The notes under the pieces were generated by a model. That model was given only the letters and a program-made list of their open reading frames with translations, was not told the DNA's origin and made no database searches. From positions 124,001-188,000 of the forward strand of contig NZ_KQ949093.1 of assembly GCF_001514305.1 (NCBI RefSeq): DNA of 64,000 bases, in the 5' to 3' direction. Every line of letters begins with the position of its first letter. Within the stretch, counting starts at the first letter, position 1. This document shows, piece after piece, positions 18,351-27,168 of this stretch. This stretch comes from Streptomyces dysideae (GTDB taxonomy: Bacteria > Actinomycetota > Actinomycetes > Streptomycetales > Streptomycetaceae). A program made the translations under genes and the position numbers.

Positions 18351-19831
18351 CAGGAGCGCTCCAGGCTGCGCTGATCCAGGCTGTGCTGGTTCAGGAAGTC
18401 CTGGACCTTCGCCTTGTACGGCTCGCGGTCGTACGACTTCACGTACGCGCCGGCCATGCGGACGGGGTCGCCGAAGAAGTAGTACTCGTACAGGGCTTGG
18501 CGGCTGGAGAAGGCGGAGATGCAGGTGTCCCAGATGAGACGGAACAGCTTCACGCGCTCGGGGCCGGTGAGAGTGGCCGACTGGAGGTAGGCCTCGATGT
18601 CGGCGGCCGCCGGGCCGGTGATGTCGAGTTCGGTCGGGGTGGCCATCAGGCCGGAGGCGCCGAGCTTGCGCAGGATCTGCGGGAAGCGCTGGTAGAGCTT
18701 GGGGTAGAGGTTGCGGGCGGCGTTGAGGGGGGCCCAGGCCGGGGTCAGCACCCCGTACTCGTTGACCTCGGCGTCGGCTTCCGCCGCGCGCAGGAAGGCG
18801 CGCAGCGTCTCCAGGGTGGTGATGATCTCGGCGATGTCCTCCTGGACGTGCTGGAACTGCTCGATGCCGATGGCCTCCGTGAGCAGTGTCACCAGTCCGA
18901 GGATGTACTCGGTCTTGGCGGTGGTGCGGGTGACGACCTGGTGGGTCATGTGCACCACGGAGGCGGTCTGGGAGTAGAAGCCGTTGCACAGCTCGGCGTC
19001 ACCGAGCGCGAAGCAGCGCTCGAAGGGCACGTGCACGTCGTCGAAGACGACCACACAGTCCGACTCCTCGAAGCGGGAGGCGAGGGGGTGGTCGTGGCGC
19101 GGGCGGTCGTAGTCGAGGGGCTCGCGGGCGATGTAGCGCAGGCCGGGGGTGTCGTTGGGGATGGCGAAGGCGTACGAGTACGGCTTGTCCTCGGGCGTGC
19201 CGCGGAGCACGGTCGAGGGGAAGACGAGCATCTCGTCGGCGAAGGGGGCGATGGTGGCGAGCATGCGCGCACCGCGGATCACCACGCCGTTGTCGTCCTC
19301 CTTCACGATGCGTGCCGCGAGCTTGCCGCCCGCCTGCTGGGTACCGGCCACGGCCCGGTTGACCTGCGGCGGGATCAGCGTGTGCGTGCACAGCAGATCT
19401 TCTTCGCGGGCCTTCTCGTAGTAGCGGCGGATGTTCTCGCCGAAGGCGGGGTCGGCCTGGGCGAACCAGTCGGCGGCCGAGGCGAGCGCCATCAGGGAGC
19501 TGTTCATGTAGTCGCCGGTGCGGCCCAGCATGCCGTTGCTGTGGTCGGCCCACACCTTGAACGCCTCACGGCGCTTGACGAGATCGTCGGGTGTGCGCGG
19601 AGTGAGGAAGGACGTGCCGACCGGCTCACCGGAGGTGGGGGAGGCGTATGTGAGGACGTCCTTGTGTTCGTCGCTGTGCTGGAGGTCGTACAGCTCGGCG
19701 TAGGTCCGCACCACGTTGCGGAAAGCGGGGTGTTCCTGGATTCCTCCGGTGAGCGTCTCGCCCTGGATGTGCACCGTGGGGCGGGACTGGGAGAGGCGCT
19801 CGAGGAATTCCTTGCCGGTGCGTGCGGCCAT
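18350..19831 (-). CDS. hpaB: 4-hydroxyphenylacetate 3-hydroxylase, oxygenase subunit
   Basis: 493-residue FADH2-dependent monooxygenase of the HpaB/4-hydroxyphenylacetate 3-hydroxylase family. It has full family length, an N-terminal 'TGKEFLERL' start and the conserved 'GRTGDYMNSSLMALA' stretch near residue 105. It hydroxylates 4-hydroxyphenylacetate to homoprotocatechuate using reduced flavin from HpaC. AGGAG lies 8 bases before the ATG. It is second in the operon. Confidence 0.93.
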   Translation of the reverse strand: MAARTGKEFLERLSQSRPTVHIQGETLTGGIQEHPAFRNVVRTYAELYDLQHSDEHKDVLTYASPTSGEPVGTSFLTPRTPDDLVKRREAFKVWADHSNGMLGRTGDYMNSSLMALASAADWFAQADPAFGENIRRYYEKAREEDLLCTHTLIPPQVNRAVAGTQQAGGKLAARIVKEDDNGVVIRGARMLATIAPFADEMLVFPSTVLRGTPEDKPYSYAFAIPNDTPGLRYIAREPLDYDRPRHDHPLASRFEESDCVVVFDDVHVPFERCFALGDAELCNGFYSQTASVVHMTHQVVTRTTAKTEYILGLVTLLTEAIGIEQFQHVQEDIAEIITTLETLRAFLRAAEADAEVNEYGVLTPAWAPLNAARNLYPKLYQRFPQILRKLGASGLMATPTELDITGPAAADIEAYLQSATLTGPERVKLFRLIWDTCISAFSSRQALYEYYFFGDPVRMAGAYVKSYDREPYKAKVQDFLNQHSLDQRSLERS

Positions 19832-19897
19832 GGTGGTTCTCCTGGGGGAGTGGGCGTGGGGCGGGGCTTGAGAGGGGGGCGGGACGGGCGGAAGGCT

Positions 19898-20401
19898 TCA
19901 GAAGAGGTGCTCGATGCCGTCGGTCGACTCGGTCGTGGACGCGAAACGGCTCCAGGCGTAGGTCAGGGCGTCGCCGTCGCGGTGACCGAGGTCGGTGACG
20001 CGGCCGAGGACCAGGGTGTGGTCGCCGCCGTCGTACGCGCGCCAGGGCTCGCACTCCACCCAGGCGAGCGGGTCGGCCAGCCGGGGGACGCGCGCGCCCT
20101 CCGCCCAGCGGGGCTCCGCGGTGCTCCGGGCCCCGGCGAACAGCCGGGCCAACTGCTCCTGTTCGGCACCGAGGATGTTCACGCAGAAGGGCCCGTCGGC
20201 CAGCTGGTCGTGGCAGCGGGCCCGGCGGGCGACGCTGACCAGGACCAGCGGCGGTTCGGCGGACACGGACGTGAAGGAGTTCATGGTGGCGCCCCGCGGA
20301 CCGCTGTCGGTCGTGTACGACACCACCGTGACGCCGGTGGCGAAACGGGACATGCAGGCACGCAGCGCGCCGGGACTGGGGGGAGCGAGTGCTTCGGGCA
20401 T
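19898..20401 (-). CDS. hpaC: Flavin reductase, HpaC-like
   Basis: 167-residue flavin reductase-domain protein, with 'GATMNSFTSVSAEPPLVLVSV' hallmarks split around the flavin-binding loop and 'CVNILGAEQEQLARLFAG'. It supplies reduced FAD to HpaB. The ATG at 20401 is preceded by AAGGA and makes this the first gene of the leftward operon; the mapped palindrome lies 163 bases upstream. Confidence 0.9.
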   Translation of the reverse strand: MPEALAPPSPGALRACMSRFATGVTVVSYTTDSGPRGATMNSFTSVSAEPPLVLVSVARRARCHDQLADGPFCVNILGAEQEQLARLFAGARSTAEPRWAEGARVPRLADPLAWVECEPWRAYDGGDHTLVLGRVTDLGHRDGDALTYAWSRFASTTESTDGIEHLF

Positions 20402-20563
20402 ACGAGGTTCCTTGGGATCGATCGCCCGCCGGACCGTCCCCGTCGACGGAGAAGGAGGAACGGCCGGGGCTACCCGGCCGCGCATCGGAACGCACGGCCG
20501 GGAGGAGACCTGTCCCCTGACAGACCCAGGGGACAAAACAGAACACCTACTGCTCAGGGCATG

Positions 20564-20581
20564 TAATCAATACTTTGATTA
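20564..20581. promoter_or_regulatory. 18-bp perfect palindrome TAATCAA-TACT-TTGATTA (hpa operator)
   Basis: Two perfect 7-bp arms around 4 bases, in an AT-rich island between hpaC (leftward) and a MarR relic (rightward). Architecture and arm sequence match the palindromes at 25921 and 31245. MarR proteins bind dyads of this size, so it is a likely hpa operator. Confidence 0.65.
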
Positions 20582-20702
20582 ATTGGACCGTACCCCGGTC
20601 GGCACTTGAGGGGAAGCCCTCGGGCGAAGGTTTTTCACGGTCCGGAAACCTGGACGGGGTGCCGACGTGTGCCCGCTTCCCGAGTGCGGTCCGTGACGCT
20701 CG

Positions 20703-20807
20703 CGGGAACTCCCCGGCATCGACCCGCTCGCCATGCGGCTGGTGCTCACCCTCCACCGCGCGGCCAACATGCTCGTCCACGACCTCGAATCCGCCGTACA
20801 TCGCACA
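20703..20807 (+). pseudogene. MarR-family regulator relic
   Basis: About 35 codons ('LPGIDPLAMRLVLTLHRAAN' and the following helix) match the N-terminal dimerisation helix of MarR regulators such as HpaR. An in-frame stop precedes it and the match ends abruptly near 20807, before any HTH. The position, divergent from hpaC across the palindrome, is where an hpa repressor would sit. What follows to about 20960 is unrecognised. Confidence 0.5.
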
Positions 20808-20962
20808 GCACCTCGGCCTCGCTACCTCGGGACTCCCCTTCAGCCGGCTCAATGCGCAACTCTGCTACTGGGCCCGCAACGGCCGACCCATCCGCACGGC
20901 GCCGAGCACTTACAAGATCACCTTCCCCGATGCATTGACACCGCCAACAGGCCCTTAACTTC

Positions 20963-21090
20963 GTGGCATTGGTCGATCATCTGACGGTGGCAGTAGCCCT
21001 CCGGGCGGCGCCCCGGCCGTTCATCCACGCTGGCACCGGCAGCGCGGCCCGCACCACCACCCGCTCGGCGTCGGTCATGTCTGTCCCTGG
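20963..21090 (-). mobile_element. IS5-family transposase N-terminal fragment
   Basis: Leftward frame with 'DMTDAERVVVRAALPVPAWM' at its start, the standard opening of IS5-type Streptomyces transposases, followed by a frameshift near 21000 into 'RRPEGYCHRQM'. Only about 40 codons remain, so it is a dead relic. 21091-21306 shows no other gene. Confidence 0.65.
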
Positions 21091-21306
21091 ACGGCTTCTC
21101 AAACGCTGAGGAACTGGCCGGACTTCCACGGATGTTGCCGTACTACCGCCAGGCCGTGGTCTTCCCTTCACTACGCCGCCTGTGCGAACAACGGCGTCGA
21201 ACCGAGACCGCGGATCACGACCGAGGAGACTTAGGCGGCGGTGGTGCACCGAGCTCCGGTGGCTACTCTCGTCTCTCCGTCGATCTGGAGTACAGGGGAG
21301 CAGACT

Positions 21307-22086
21307 GTGCGCAATGCCGCCGTGACGCCCGAGGGCGACCAGATCCGCTGGGTTGGGCTGCCGGGACAGGAGCCGTCACGCGTCTACGTCCATGGTCTGG
21401 GCGCCACTTCGCCTGCCTACTTCACAGAGGCTGCGGTCCATCCTCTGCTGGCCGACCGCCGTTCGCTGCTGATCGACCTGCTCGGGCACGGCATCAGCGA
21501 CCGGCCGACGGGCTTCGACTACACCCTGGAATCGCACGCCGATGCCCTCGCCGCAGCCCTGACCTGCGCGGGTGTTACCGGCGCCGAGCTGATCGCGCAC
21601 AGCATGGGCGGCTCGGTGGCCATCGTCCTGGCCGCCCGGCACCCCCAGCTGGTTTCCCGGCTGGTCCTGGTCGACGCCAACCTTGACCCGATCCCGCCCA
21701 GGCCCGCCTCTGCAGGCAGCAGCGGCACCGCCGCGTATTCCGAGCAGGAGTTCCTGGCGGGCGGCTGGGAGGAGATCCGGGACCGGGCCGGTTCCCACTG
21801 GTGGTCCACAATGCGTCTGGCCGGCCGGGAAGCCCTGCATCGCAGCGCGGTCCACCTCACCCGCGGCACCGTGCCCACCATGCGTGAGCTTCTGCTGGAC
21901 CTGAAGATTCCCCGCACCTACCTGCTGCCCGAGGCTGACGGCCTGCTCCCGGGCACGGGTGCGCTCACCGAGGCCGGAGTGGCCGTGGTCCCGATCCCGG
22001 ACTGCGGGCACAACATCATGCTGGACAATCCGGAAGGCTTCGCCCGCGCCACCGCGGCGGCGCTCGCGGACCGAGACCAGCAATAG
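21307..22086 (+). CDS. Alpha/beta-fold hydrolase
   Basis: 259-residue serine hydrolase. The oxyanion-loop HG motif is 'VYVHGLGATSP', the nucleophile elbow 'AHSMGGS', and the late His 'PDCGHNIMLDNPEGF'. I start at the GTG at 21307 because AGGGGAG lies about 8 bases upstream; a longer in-frame start at 21241 lacks such a site. It stands alone between IS relics, and its substrate is unknown. Confidence 0.82.
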   Translation: MRNAAVTPEGDQIRWVGLPGQEPSRVYVHGLGATSPAYFTEAAVHPLLADRRSLLIDLLGHGISDRPTGFDYTLESHADALAAALTCAGVTGAELIAHSMGGSVAIVLAARHPQLVSRLVLVDANLDPIPPRPASAGSSGTAAYSEQEFLAGGWEEIRDRAGSHWWSTMRLAGREALHRSAVHLTRGTVPTMRELLLDLKIPRTYLLPEADGLLPGTGALTEAGVAVVPIPDCGHNIMLDNPEGFARATAAALADRDQQ

Positions 22087-22143
22087 CCAGCCATCCGTGA
22101 AGGCGGAGCGTGACGTGGAGAGGGCCGCACGGGTTCCTCATGT

Positions 22144-22857
22144 GTGATGACGAAGGAATGGGCCCGTGTGACCTTGTCCCATCCTGCCTTCACGGGCATC
22201 TCCCGTGCACATCTCGGCAGTTTGATCGAGGAGTTGGCCAGCCCGTGGAGCGCCTGGTGTGAGTCCGCGCTGCACAAGCGACGCGGCGGCAGCGCAAGCA
22301 GCAGCCGGGGGCCGGACCGAAGCACGACCTGGTCTTCACCGACCGGGTACTGGTCACCCTGGTCTACCTGCGTACCCAGCTCCCGCACGCCGCGCTCGCG
22401 GAGCTGTACGGCCTGGAGCGGTCCACCATCACCCGGGCGATCGGCGAGATCCGGCCGCTGCTGGCCAAGCGGGGCTTCGCCGTTCCCGGCCAGCCCGGGG
22501 TGCGGTTGCGGACCCTGGCGGATGTGTTCGCCTACGCCGAAGCCGAGAACGTGAAGCTGCGCATCGACGGCACCGAGACCCAGGTCCGCCGTCCCCGGGC
22601 CCACCGTCCGGGCCGCTGCGCGTTCGTCGCCGGCAAGAAGAAGCAGAACACCTGCAAGACCACCACGATCAGCGACGGCCAGGGCCGCACCCTGTGGTCC
22701 GGAGCCGACCGGCCCGGACGGATGCATGACCAGACCGCCGTACGCACCGAGGGCATCGCCGAGCAGTTCCGCCTCCATCCCGATGTGAAAGCCGAAGTCG
22801 ACGAGGGCTACCGCGGTCTCGAGTTCCCCGGACATCAACCGGTGGATCCGGGCTGAA
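22144..22857 (+). mobile_element. IS5-group (DDE_Tnp_4) transposase relic, frameshifted
   Basis: The start 'MMTKEWARVTLSHPAFTGIS' reads to about 22285, where the frame shifts into 'QRKQQPGAGPKHDLVFTDRV', continuing with an HTH ('ELYGLERSTITRAIGEIRPLL') and DDE strands ('LRIDGTETQV', 'VDEGYRGLEFPGH'). It ends prematurely at 22857, short of the last catalytic Glu, and abuts the next gene. It is inactive. Confidence 0.75.
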
Positions 22858-22865
22858 ACAACGTC

Positions 22866-24005
22866 CTACGCGTCAAGCTCCACGTCTGTGATCGGGTACG
22901 CGACGCAGGAGTGGGTGTAGCCGAAGCGGGTGTCGGACAGGCGCAGTTTGGCCTCTTCGGCGGTGTGCACGGTGCCCTTGAGGAGGCGGACGCGGCACAG
23001 GCTGCACTCGCCGGAGCGGCAGGCGGCCTCGGGGCGGATGCCTTCGTCTTCCAGGGCGTCCAGGAGCGGGCGGCACCTGCGGGTGCGGAACGTGTGTCCG
23101 GCGACAGTGACGCTGACTTCGCCGTCGGGGGGCGCGTCGGCGGGCCAGTGTGTCTGGCGGGTGGGATCGGCGGGCGCGCCGTTGGCCTCGAAGCGGATGC
23201 GGCGGCGGGGGTGGCCGAGGTCGAGGAGCTGCTGGAGGGCGTACGGGTAGAGGGCCTGCGGGCCGCATACGTAGACCGTGCGTGCGTTCAGCGGTCCGGC
23301 GAGCGTCTTGATGAGGGACGAGGACAGGAACCCGGTGTGGCCTGTCCAGCCGGAGCCGGGCTCGGCGACGACATGGTCGATGCGGACATGGGGGTGCTGG
23401 TCTGGGGCGAGGGAGTCCAGTTCGTCGCGGAAGATGATGTCGTCGTCGGTACGGGAGCCGTAGATGAGGTGGAAGCGGCGGTCGAGTCCGTGCTCGACGA
23501 TGTCGCGGATCATGCTCATCGCCGGAACGACGCCGGAGCCACCGGCGAGGAAGACGACGTCCTCGCCGTGGAAGAGCGGGTTGTGATGGAAGGTGCCCAT
23601 GGGGCCGGTCGTGGTGAGGGTGTCACCCGGCCTGAGGGTGTCGATGAGGTGGTTGCTGATGCGGCCGCCGGGGACCCGGCGGACCGTCAGGTCCCAGTGG
23701 TCCAGGCTCGCGGGGCTGGAGGAGAGTGCGTAGGGGCGGTTGGTGCCGTCCGCGAACACGCCCACGTACTGGCCTGCCAGGAAGGGCGGCAGGTCGGCTC
23801 CGTCGGGGTGGCGCAGCCGGAAGGTCTTCGTCGTGGCGGTCTCCGTGATGACCTCGGTGACCGAGAGGGTGAGCCGTCTGGGGTGGTACGTGTCCACCGT
23901 GCGGCGGACCTCGGCGGCGTGGTCGGTGGTGTCGGCGGGGCGGCTGTCGATGTCGGCCTGGACGGTGTCGTGGTCGTCGAAGAGTGGGGCGAGAGGGTGT
24001 TTCAC
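22866..24005 (-). CDS. FAD/NAD(P)H oxidoreductase with C-terminal plant-type [2Fe-2S] domain
   Basis: 379-residue one-protein electron-transfer reductase. The FAD domain (about 50-145, 'RPYALSSSPA'), the NAD-binding domain (150-265, 'VFLAGGSGVVPAMSMIRDI') and the ferredoxin domain (290-379, Cys-X4-Cys-X2-Cys in 'CRSGECSLC' plus a late Cys in 'YTHSC') are in order. It resembles reductase components of HCP, KshB and PaaE. No oxygenase lies beside it; it is third in an operon after the NTF2-like and CrtI-like genes and may serve an oxygenase elsewhere, such as the P450 or an unlinked one. Confidence 0.88.
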   Translation of the reverse strand: MKHPLAPLFDDHDTVQADIDSRPADTTDHAAEVRRTVDTYHPRRLTLSVTEVITETATTKTFRLRHPDGADLPPFLAGQYVGVFADGTNRPYALSSSPASLDHWDLTVRRVPGGRISNHLIDTLRPGDTLTTTGPMGTFHHNPLFHGEDVVFLAGGSGVVPAMSMIRDIVEHGLDRRFHLIYGSRTDDDIIFRDELDSLAPDQHPHVRIDHVVAEPGSGWTGHTGFLSSSLIKTLAGPLNARTVYVCGPQALYPYALQQLLDLGHPRRRIRFEANGAPADPTRQTHWPADAPPDGEVSVTVAGHTFRTRRCRPLLDALEDEGIRPEAACRSGECSLCRVRLLKGTVHTAEEAKLRLSDTRFGYTHSCVAYPITDVELDA

Positions 24006-24023
24006 GACTTCTCCTTGTCGGAT

Positions 24024-25517
24024 TCAGGCGGCTTTGGTACGCAGCAGTCGACGGGCGACGCGGTGGCCGGCTTCGAGGGTCGGCTGGAAGCCGCCGGGGC
24101 CTGCCCAGGAGCCCGCCAGGTGCAGGCCGGGCACGTGCGTTTCGCGTTCGCTGTCGCGGAACAGCCAGCTCTCGGTGCGGTCCTGGTCGTAGCCGTAGAT
24201 CGCGCCGCCGGGGTGGCCGAGGTAGCGGGCGACGGTCAGCGGGGTGGCGACGTCGACCTCCTCGATGGCGTCCCGGATACCGGGAATGGCCTTCTCCGCC
24301 AGGTCGAGCAAGGTTTCTGCGTAGGCGAACTTGGTACGCGCGTACTCGGCGGGCGGAACCTTTTCCCAGACCTCGCCGTACTGCAGCGTCAGCAGGCTGA
24401 CGTGGCTCGCGCCCGACGGGGCGAAGCCGATCGGCGCGACATCGTAGGAGGAGACGCAGATGTTGCGGGCGGGCTCCAGCGAGCGCCACGACGCGTAAGT
24501 GCGGTCATCGTCCAGGTCCACGCCGACGAAGGTGGTGCTGGTGGTGAAGCCCAGGTCGGCGGGGGTGCCATCGAGGCCCATGTGAAGGGCGAAGGCCGAG
24601 ACGCCGACGCGCCGGGTGGCGAGATCGTCGCGGACGGCCGTCGGCACGGCGTCGTCGCCGAGCATCGCGTAGGTGACGGGGAGTGAGGTGTTGGAGACCA
24701 CGTCGCGGGCGGACACCTCCTGGCCGTCGTCGAAACGGACGCCCACCGCACGGCCGCGCTCGGTCAGGATCGCCTCGACCGCCGTGTTGAAGCGGACCTG
24801 GCCGCCTGCCGCGCTGAAGGAGTCCAGCAGCGCGCTCGACATGGCCTGCGAGCCGCCCCTGATGTGCCAGGGTTTGAACTCGATGTAGCCGTAGAGCATC
24901 AGCGCCATTTCGTGAAAGGCGAGCCGGGAGGGCGGCTGGCCGATGTACGGCCAGTAGGCGCCGAGGACCGACTTGAGGCCTGGATCGTCGAAATGGTCGT
25001 CCAGGACATCCTTCAGCGGGCGCAGCGCCTGATGGAAGAACACGGGGTCGATGTCGGCGGCCGGTGTCTTGCGCAGCGCGGCGGTGTACCAGTACGTCAC
25101 CTCCCGTACGAGCGCGAAGAACTGCTCGACGCGGGTGCGGTTGCCGGGGAAAGCGAGTTCCAGCGCGTCCACGGCACCGGCCCAGTCGGCGGGCAGCGTC
25201 ACGTCGTACTGACCGGGGACCACGGCCCGGTAGAGGTCGTGCTCCTGAACGAACTCCAGTGAGTCGGCGACACCCAGCTTGTCGAACAGTGAGCGCAACG
25301 TGTACTGCTGGCCCTCCGTTCCGACTCCGGACAACTGGTGCAGCGCCGTCTCGAACTCGAAGCGACCGCGCCGGAATGATGTGGCGCAACCGCCGGGGAT
25401 GTTGTGGCGCTCCACCAGGAGGGTGCGCACTCCCGCGCGCTGCAGGGTGGCGGCGGCGGTCAGTCCGGCGTTGCCCGCGCCGATGACCACCGCGTCGAAG
25501 TCGGTCGTCGTGGTCAC
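24024..25517 (-). CDS. FAD-dependent CrtI/phytoene desaturase-like oxidoreductase
   Basis: 497-residue flavoprotein. The N-terminal dinucleotide motif is 'AVVIGAGNAGLTAAATL', followed by 'ERHNIPGGCATSFRRGRFEFE', typical of the CrtI/retinol-saturase/PDS-like group (the motif splits at about residue 40); the C-terminal FAD motif is 'HVPGLHLAGSWAGPGGF'. It starts at GTG 25517 in a GTGA overlap with the NTF2-like gene. No carotenoid genes are nearby, so it more likely desaturates or oxidises another lipophilic substrate. Confidence 0.85.
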   Translation of the reverse strand: MTTTTDFDAVVIGAGNAGLTAAATLQRAGVRTLLVERHNIPGGCATSFRRGRFEFETALHQLSGVGTEGQQYTLRSLFDKLGVADSLEFVQEHDLYRAVVPGQYDVTLPADWAGAVDALELAFPGNRTRVEQFFALVREVTYWYTAALRKTPAADIDPVFFHQALRPLKDVLDDHFDDPGLKSVLGAYWPYIGQPPSRLAFHEMALMLYGYIEFKPWHIRGGSQAMSSALLDSFSAAGGQVRFNTAVEAILTERGRAVGVRFDDGQEVSARDVVSNTSLPVTYAMLGDDAVPTAVRDDLATRRVGVSAFALHMGLDGTPADLGFTTSTTFVGVDLDDDRTYASWRSLEPARNICVSSYDVAPIGFAPSGASHVSLLTLQYGEVWEKVPPAEYARTKFAYAETLLDLAEKAIPGIRDAIEEVDVATPLTVARYLGHPGGAIYGYDQDRTESWLFRDSERETHVPGLHLAGSWAGPGGFQPTLEAGHRVARRLLRTKAA

Positions 25518-25906
25518 TGTTCGGCGGCCTCTCGTGCGATCTGCTCGAACTGGGCGCCCATGGCTTCGGACAGCGCCTGGGCGGCGGAGAGCGGGCGCAC
25601 CATCACCGTGAAGTCGTCGATCCTGCCGTTCTCGTCGAAGTGCAGGAAGTCGCACCCCTGGAGCTTCTTGCCGGCGACGGTGGCGGTGAAGACGAAGGCG
25701 TGGTCGCGACCATCGGGACCCGCGAGCTCACGGATGTAGGTGAAGTCCTCGAAGACGCGGGACACGCCACGCAGGATCGCGGCCGTGATCGCCTTGCCGG
25801 GGTACGGAGTGAAGGCGACCGGGCTGGTGAAGACGACGTCGTCGGCCAGCAGGGCGGCCACGGCGTCCATGTCACCGCTCTCGACGGCCTCGCGGAACGG
25901 GTGCAT
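25514..25906 (-). CDS. NTF2/SnoaL-like protein (copy A, intact)
   Basis: 130-residue cone-fold protein of the nuclear transport factor 2/SnoaL superfamily, starting 'MHPFREAVESGDMDAVAALL'. GAGAGG sits 8 bases before the ATG at 25906, and the paralogue at 28014 starts at the same residue. The 18-bp palindrome lies 15 bases upstream. It is first in the redox operon and may be an isomerase, cyclase-like enzyme or binding partner. This is the only intact one of three copies in the window. Confidence 0.85.
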   Translation of the reverse strand: MHPFREAVESGDMDAVAALLADDVVFTSPVAFTPYPGKAITAAILRGVSRVFEDFTYIRELAGPDGRDHAFVFTATVAGKKLQGCDFLHFDENGRIDDFTVMVRPLSAAQALSEAMGAQFEQIAREAAEQ

Positions 25907-25920
25907 GAGCCAACCTCTCA

Positions 25921-25938
25921 TACTCAATAATTTGAATA
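25921..25938. promoter_or_regulatory. 18-bp palindrome TACTCAA-TAAT-TTGAATA (copy A)
   Basis: Arms match at 6 of 7 positions around a 4-bp centre, 15 bases upstream of the intact NTF2-like start. Same design as 20564 and 31245. Likely operator of the leftward redox operon. Confidence 0.65.
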
Positions 25939-26009
25939 GGTTGGTTGGAGGATAGGAGGCGATACTCTTCTTGTCCATAGACCTAGGCGCCGAACTAGAT
26001 AGTCACTTC

Positions 26010-26095
26010 CTTGACTAGTCGCAGTTGTGTAGTCTTGCGGAACCCATCGGGGCGGCCGATGCCACCGGAAGGGTGATGGCCGCCGCGGCGGCGAC
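26010..26095 (+). pseudogene. padR relic, copy A
   Basis: The stretch from 25932 aligns by eye with that from 28041: TTGAATAGG, then TGTCCAT, TTGACTAGTC (26011-26020 against 28117-28126), TGTGT, and TTGCGGAAC, which in copy B encodes the start of PadR. The initiating ATG is lost (AGTC instead of CATGGC), and the coding match fades within about 60 bases. The remainder of 26096-26397 holds nothing I recognise. Confidence 0.5.
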
Positions 26096-26397
26096 TGCCA
26101 TGTGCGGTCATGGCATGGGCCTGCTCTTGTCTGACTGGGCCGGCCGGAAGCCCTCGTCGCGCTCGTCGTCGGCAGCCGCACGTCATCGTCACTCTGTGCG
26201 GTATCGGGTCGCCTTCCCGGCCGGCCTGATTCAGTACGCGGATCGCTTCGGCTGTGCTGTTGCCGGTCGGGGAGTGGATCACGCAGAGGACGGCCGACAG
26301 GGTGAGGGGGCGTCTGGCAAGCCGCGGGGCGGCATGACGTCCGGGCGGTGACCGGGGACGGCCGTGAGATGCCTCCGCCGCGCGTACCGCTGCTGCT

Positions 26398-27168
26398 CTA
26401 CCGGGACGCCAGGCTGCGGAGAATTGCTGAGGAGACCGAAGTGGGCAGGGCACGCAGCGTACGGACCAGCGCGGATGTCGCCCAGGGGAAGTACGCCTGC
26501 GGCGGTTCTTTTTCCAGTGCACGTATGACATGGCGTGCCGCGCGCTCCGTGCTGACCTGGAAGGGTTTGGGCAGGCTGTCGGCATTGACCCGGTCGGTCG
26601 CCACAAAGCCGGGGTGGATGCTGGTGAACCGGATCCCCCTGGGCGCCAGTTCGACGCGCGCGGCGTCGATGAGGGTGCGGGCGGCCGCCTTCGCGGCGGA
26701 GTAGGGGCCTTGGCGGGGAATGCCCATGAGCCCCGCCAGCGAGTTGGTGTGGGCGATCAGACCGCCGTGCGCCTGGTCTCCCATCTGCGCAATCAGCGGG
26801 ACGAGGTAGTTGACGACGACGTCGTAGTTCAACGCCATCACTCGTGACACGTCCGCCACGCTGACGTCGTCCATCGACATGTCCGGTCCCTGGCCGGCGT
26901 TGAGCAGAGCGACGTCGACGGACCCGTACTCGGCGACAGCGGACGCCACCACCTGGGCGGCCGCCTGCGGGTCCATGGCGTCGGCGGGAAGCTCCAGACA
27001 GGCGCTGCCGGAGGCTCGTATGTCCTTTGCCAGGACTGCCAGTTCGGGGGCCCGTCGTGCCGTGACGACCAAACGGTTACCACCCTGGCCGAGCCGACGC
27101 GCGACCTCCGCGCCGATCCCCGATGAGGCGCCGACGATCAGAACCGTCCTGCCTGTGATGCCTGCCAT
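26398..27168 (-). CDS. Short-chain dehydrogenase/reductase
   Basis: 256-residue classical SDR. The cofactor motif 'GASSGIGAEVARRL' at residues 14-27, 'LNAGQG', catalytic Ser in 'HTNSLAG' and the YxxxK pair in 'GPYSAAKAA' are all present. An Arg-rich segment after the first strand ('VVTARRAPE') suggests NADPH. It lies between NTF2/padR module copies A and B; the 31-base overlap with the small gene upstream suggests co-transcription. The substrate is unknown. Confidence 0.9.
   Translation of the reverse strand: MAGITGRTVLIVGASSGIGAEVARRLGQGGNRLVVTARRAPELAVLAKDIRASGSACLELPADAMDPQAAAQVVASAVAEYGSVDVALLNAGQGPDMSMDDVSVADVSRVMALNYDVVVNYLVPLIAQMGDQAHGGLIAHTNSLAGLMGIPRQGPYSAAKAAARTLIDAARVELAPRGIRFTSIHPGFVATDRVNADSLPKPFQVSTERAARHVIRALEKEPPQAYFPWATSALVRTLRALPTSVSSAILRSLASR

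Noticed and set aside
20810..20958. Plus-strand frame ending 'YKITFPDALTPPTGP' downstream of the MarR relic
   Set aside because: No family match and no start; probably non-coding or a short IS scrap.
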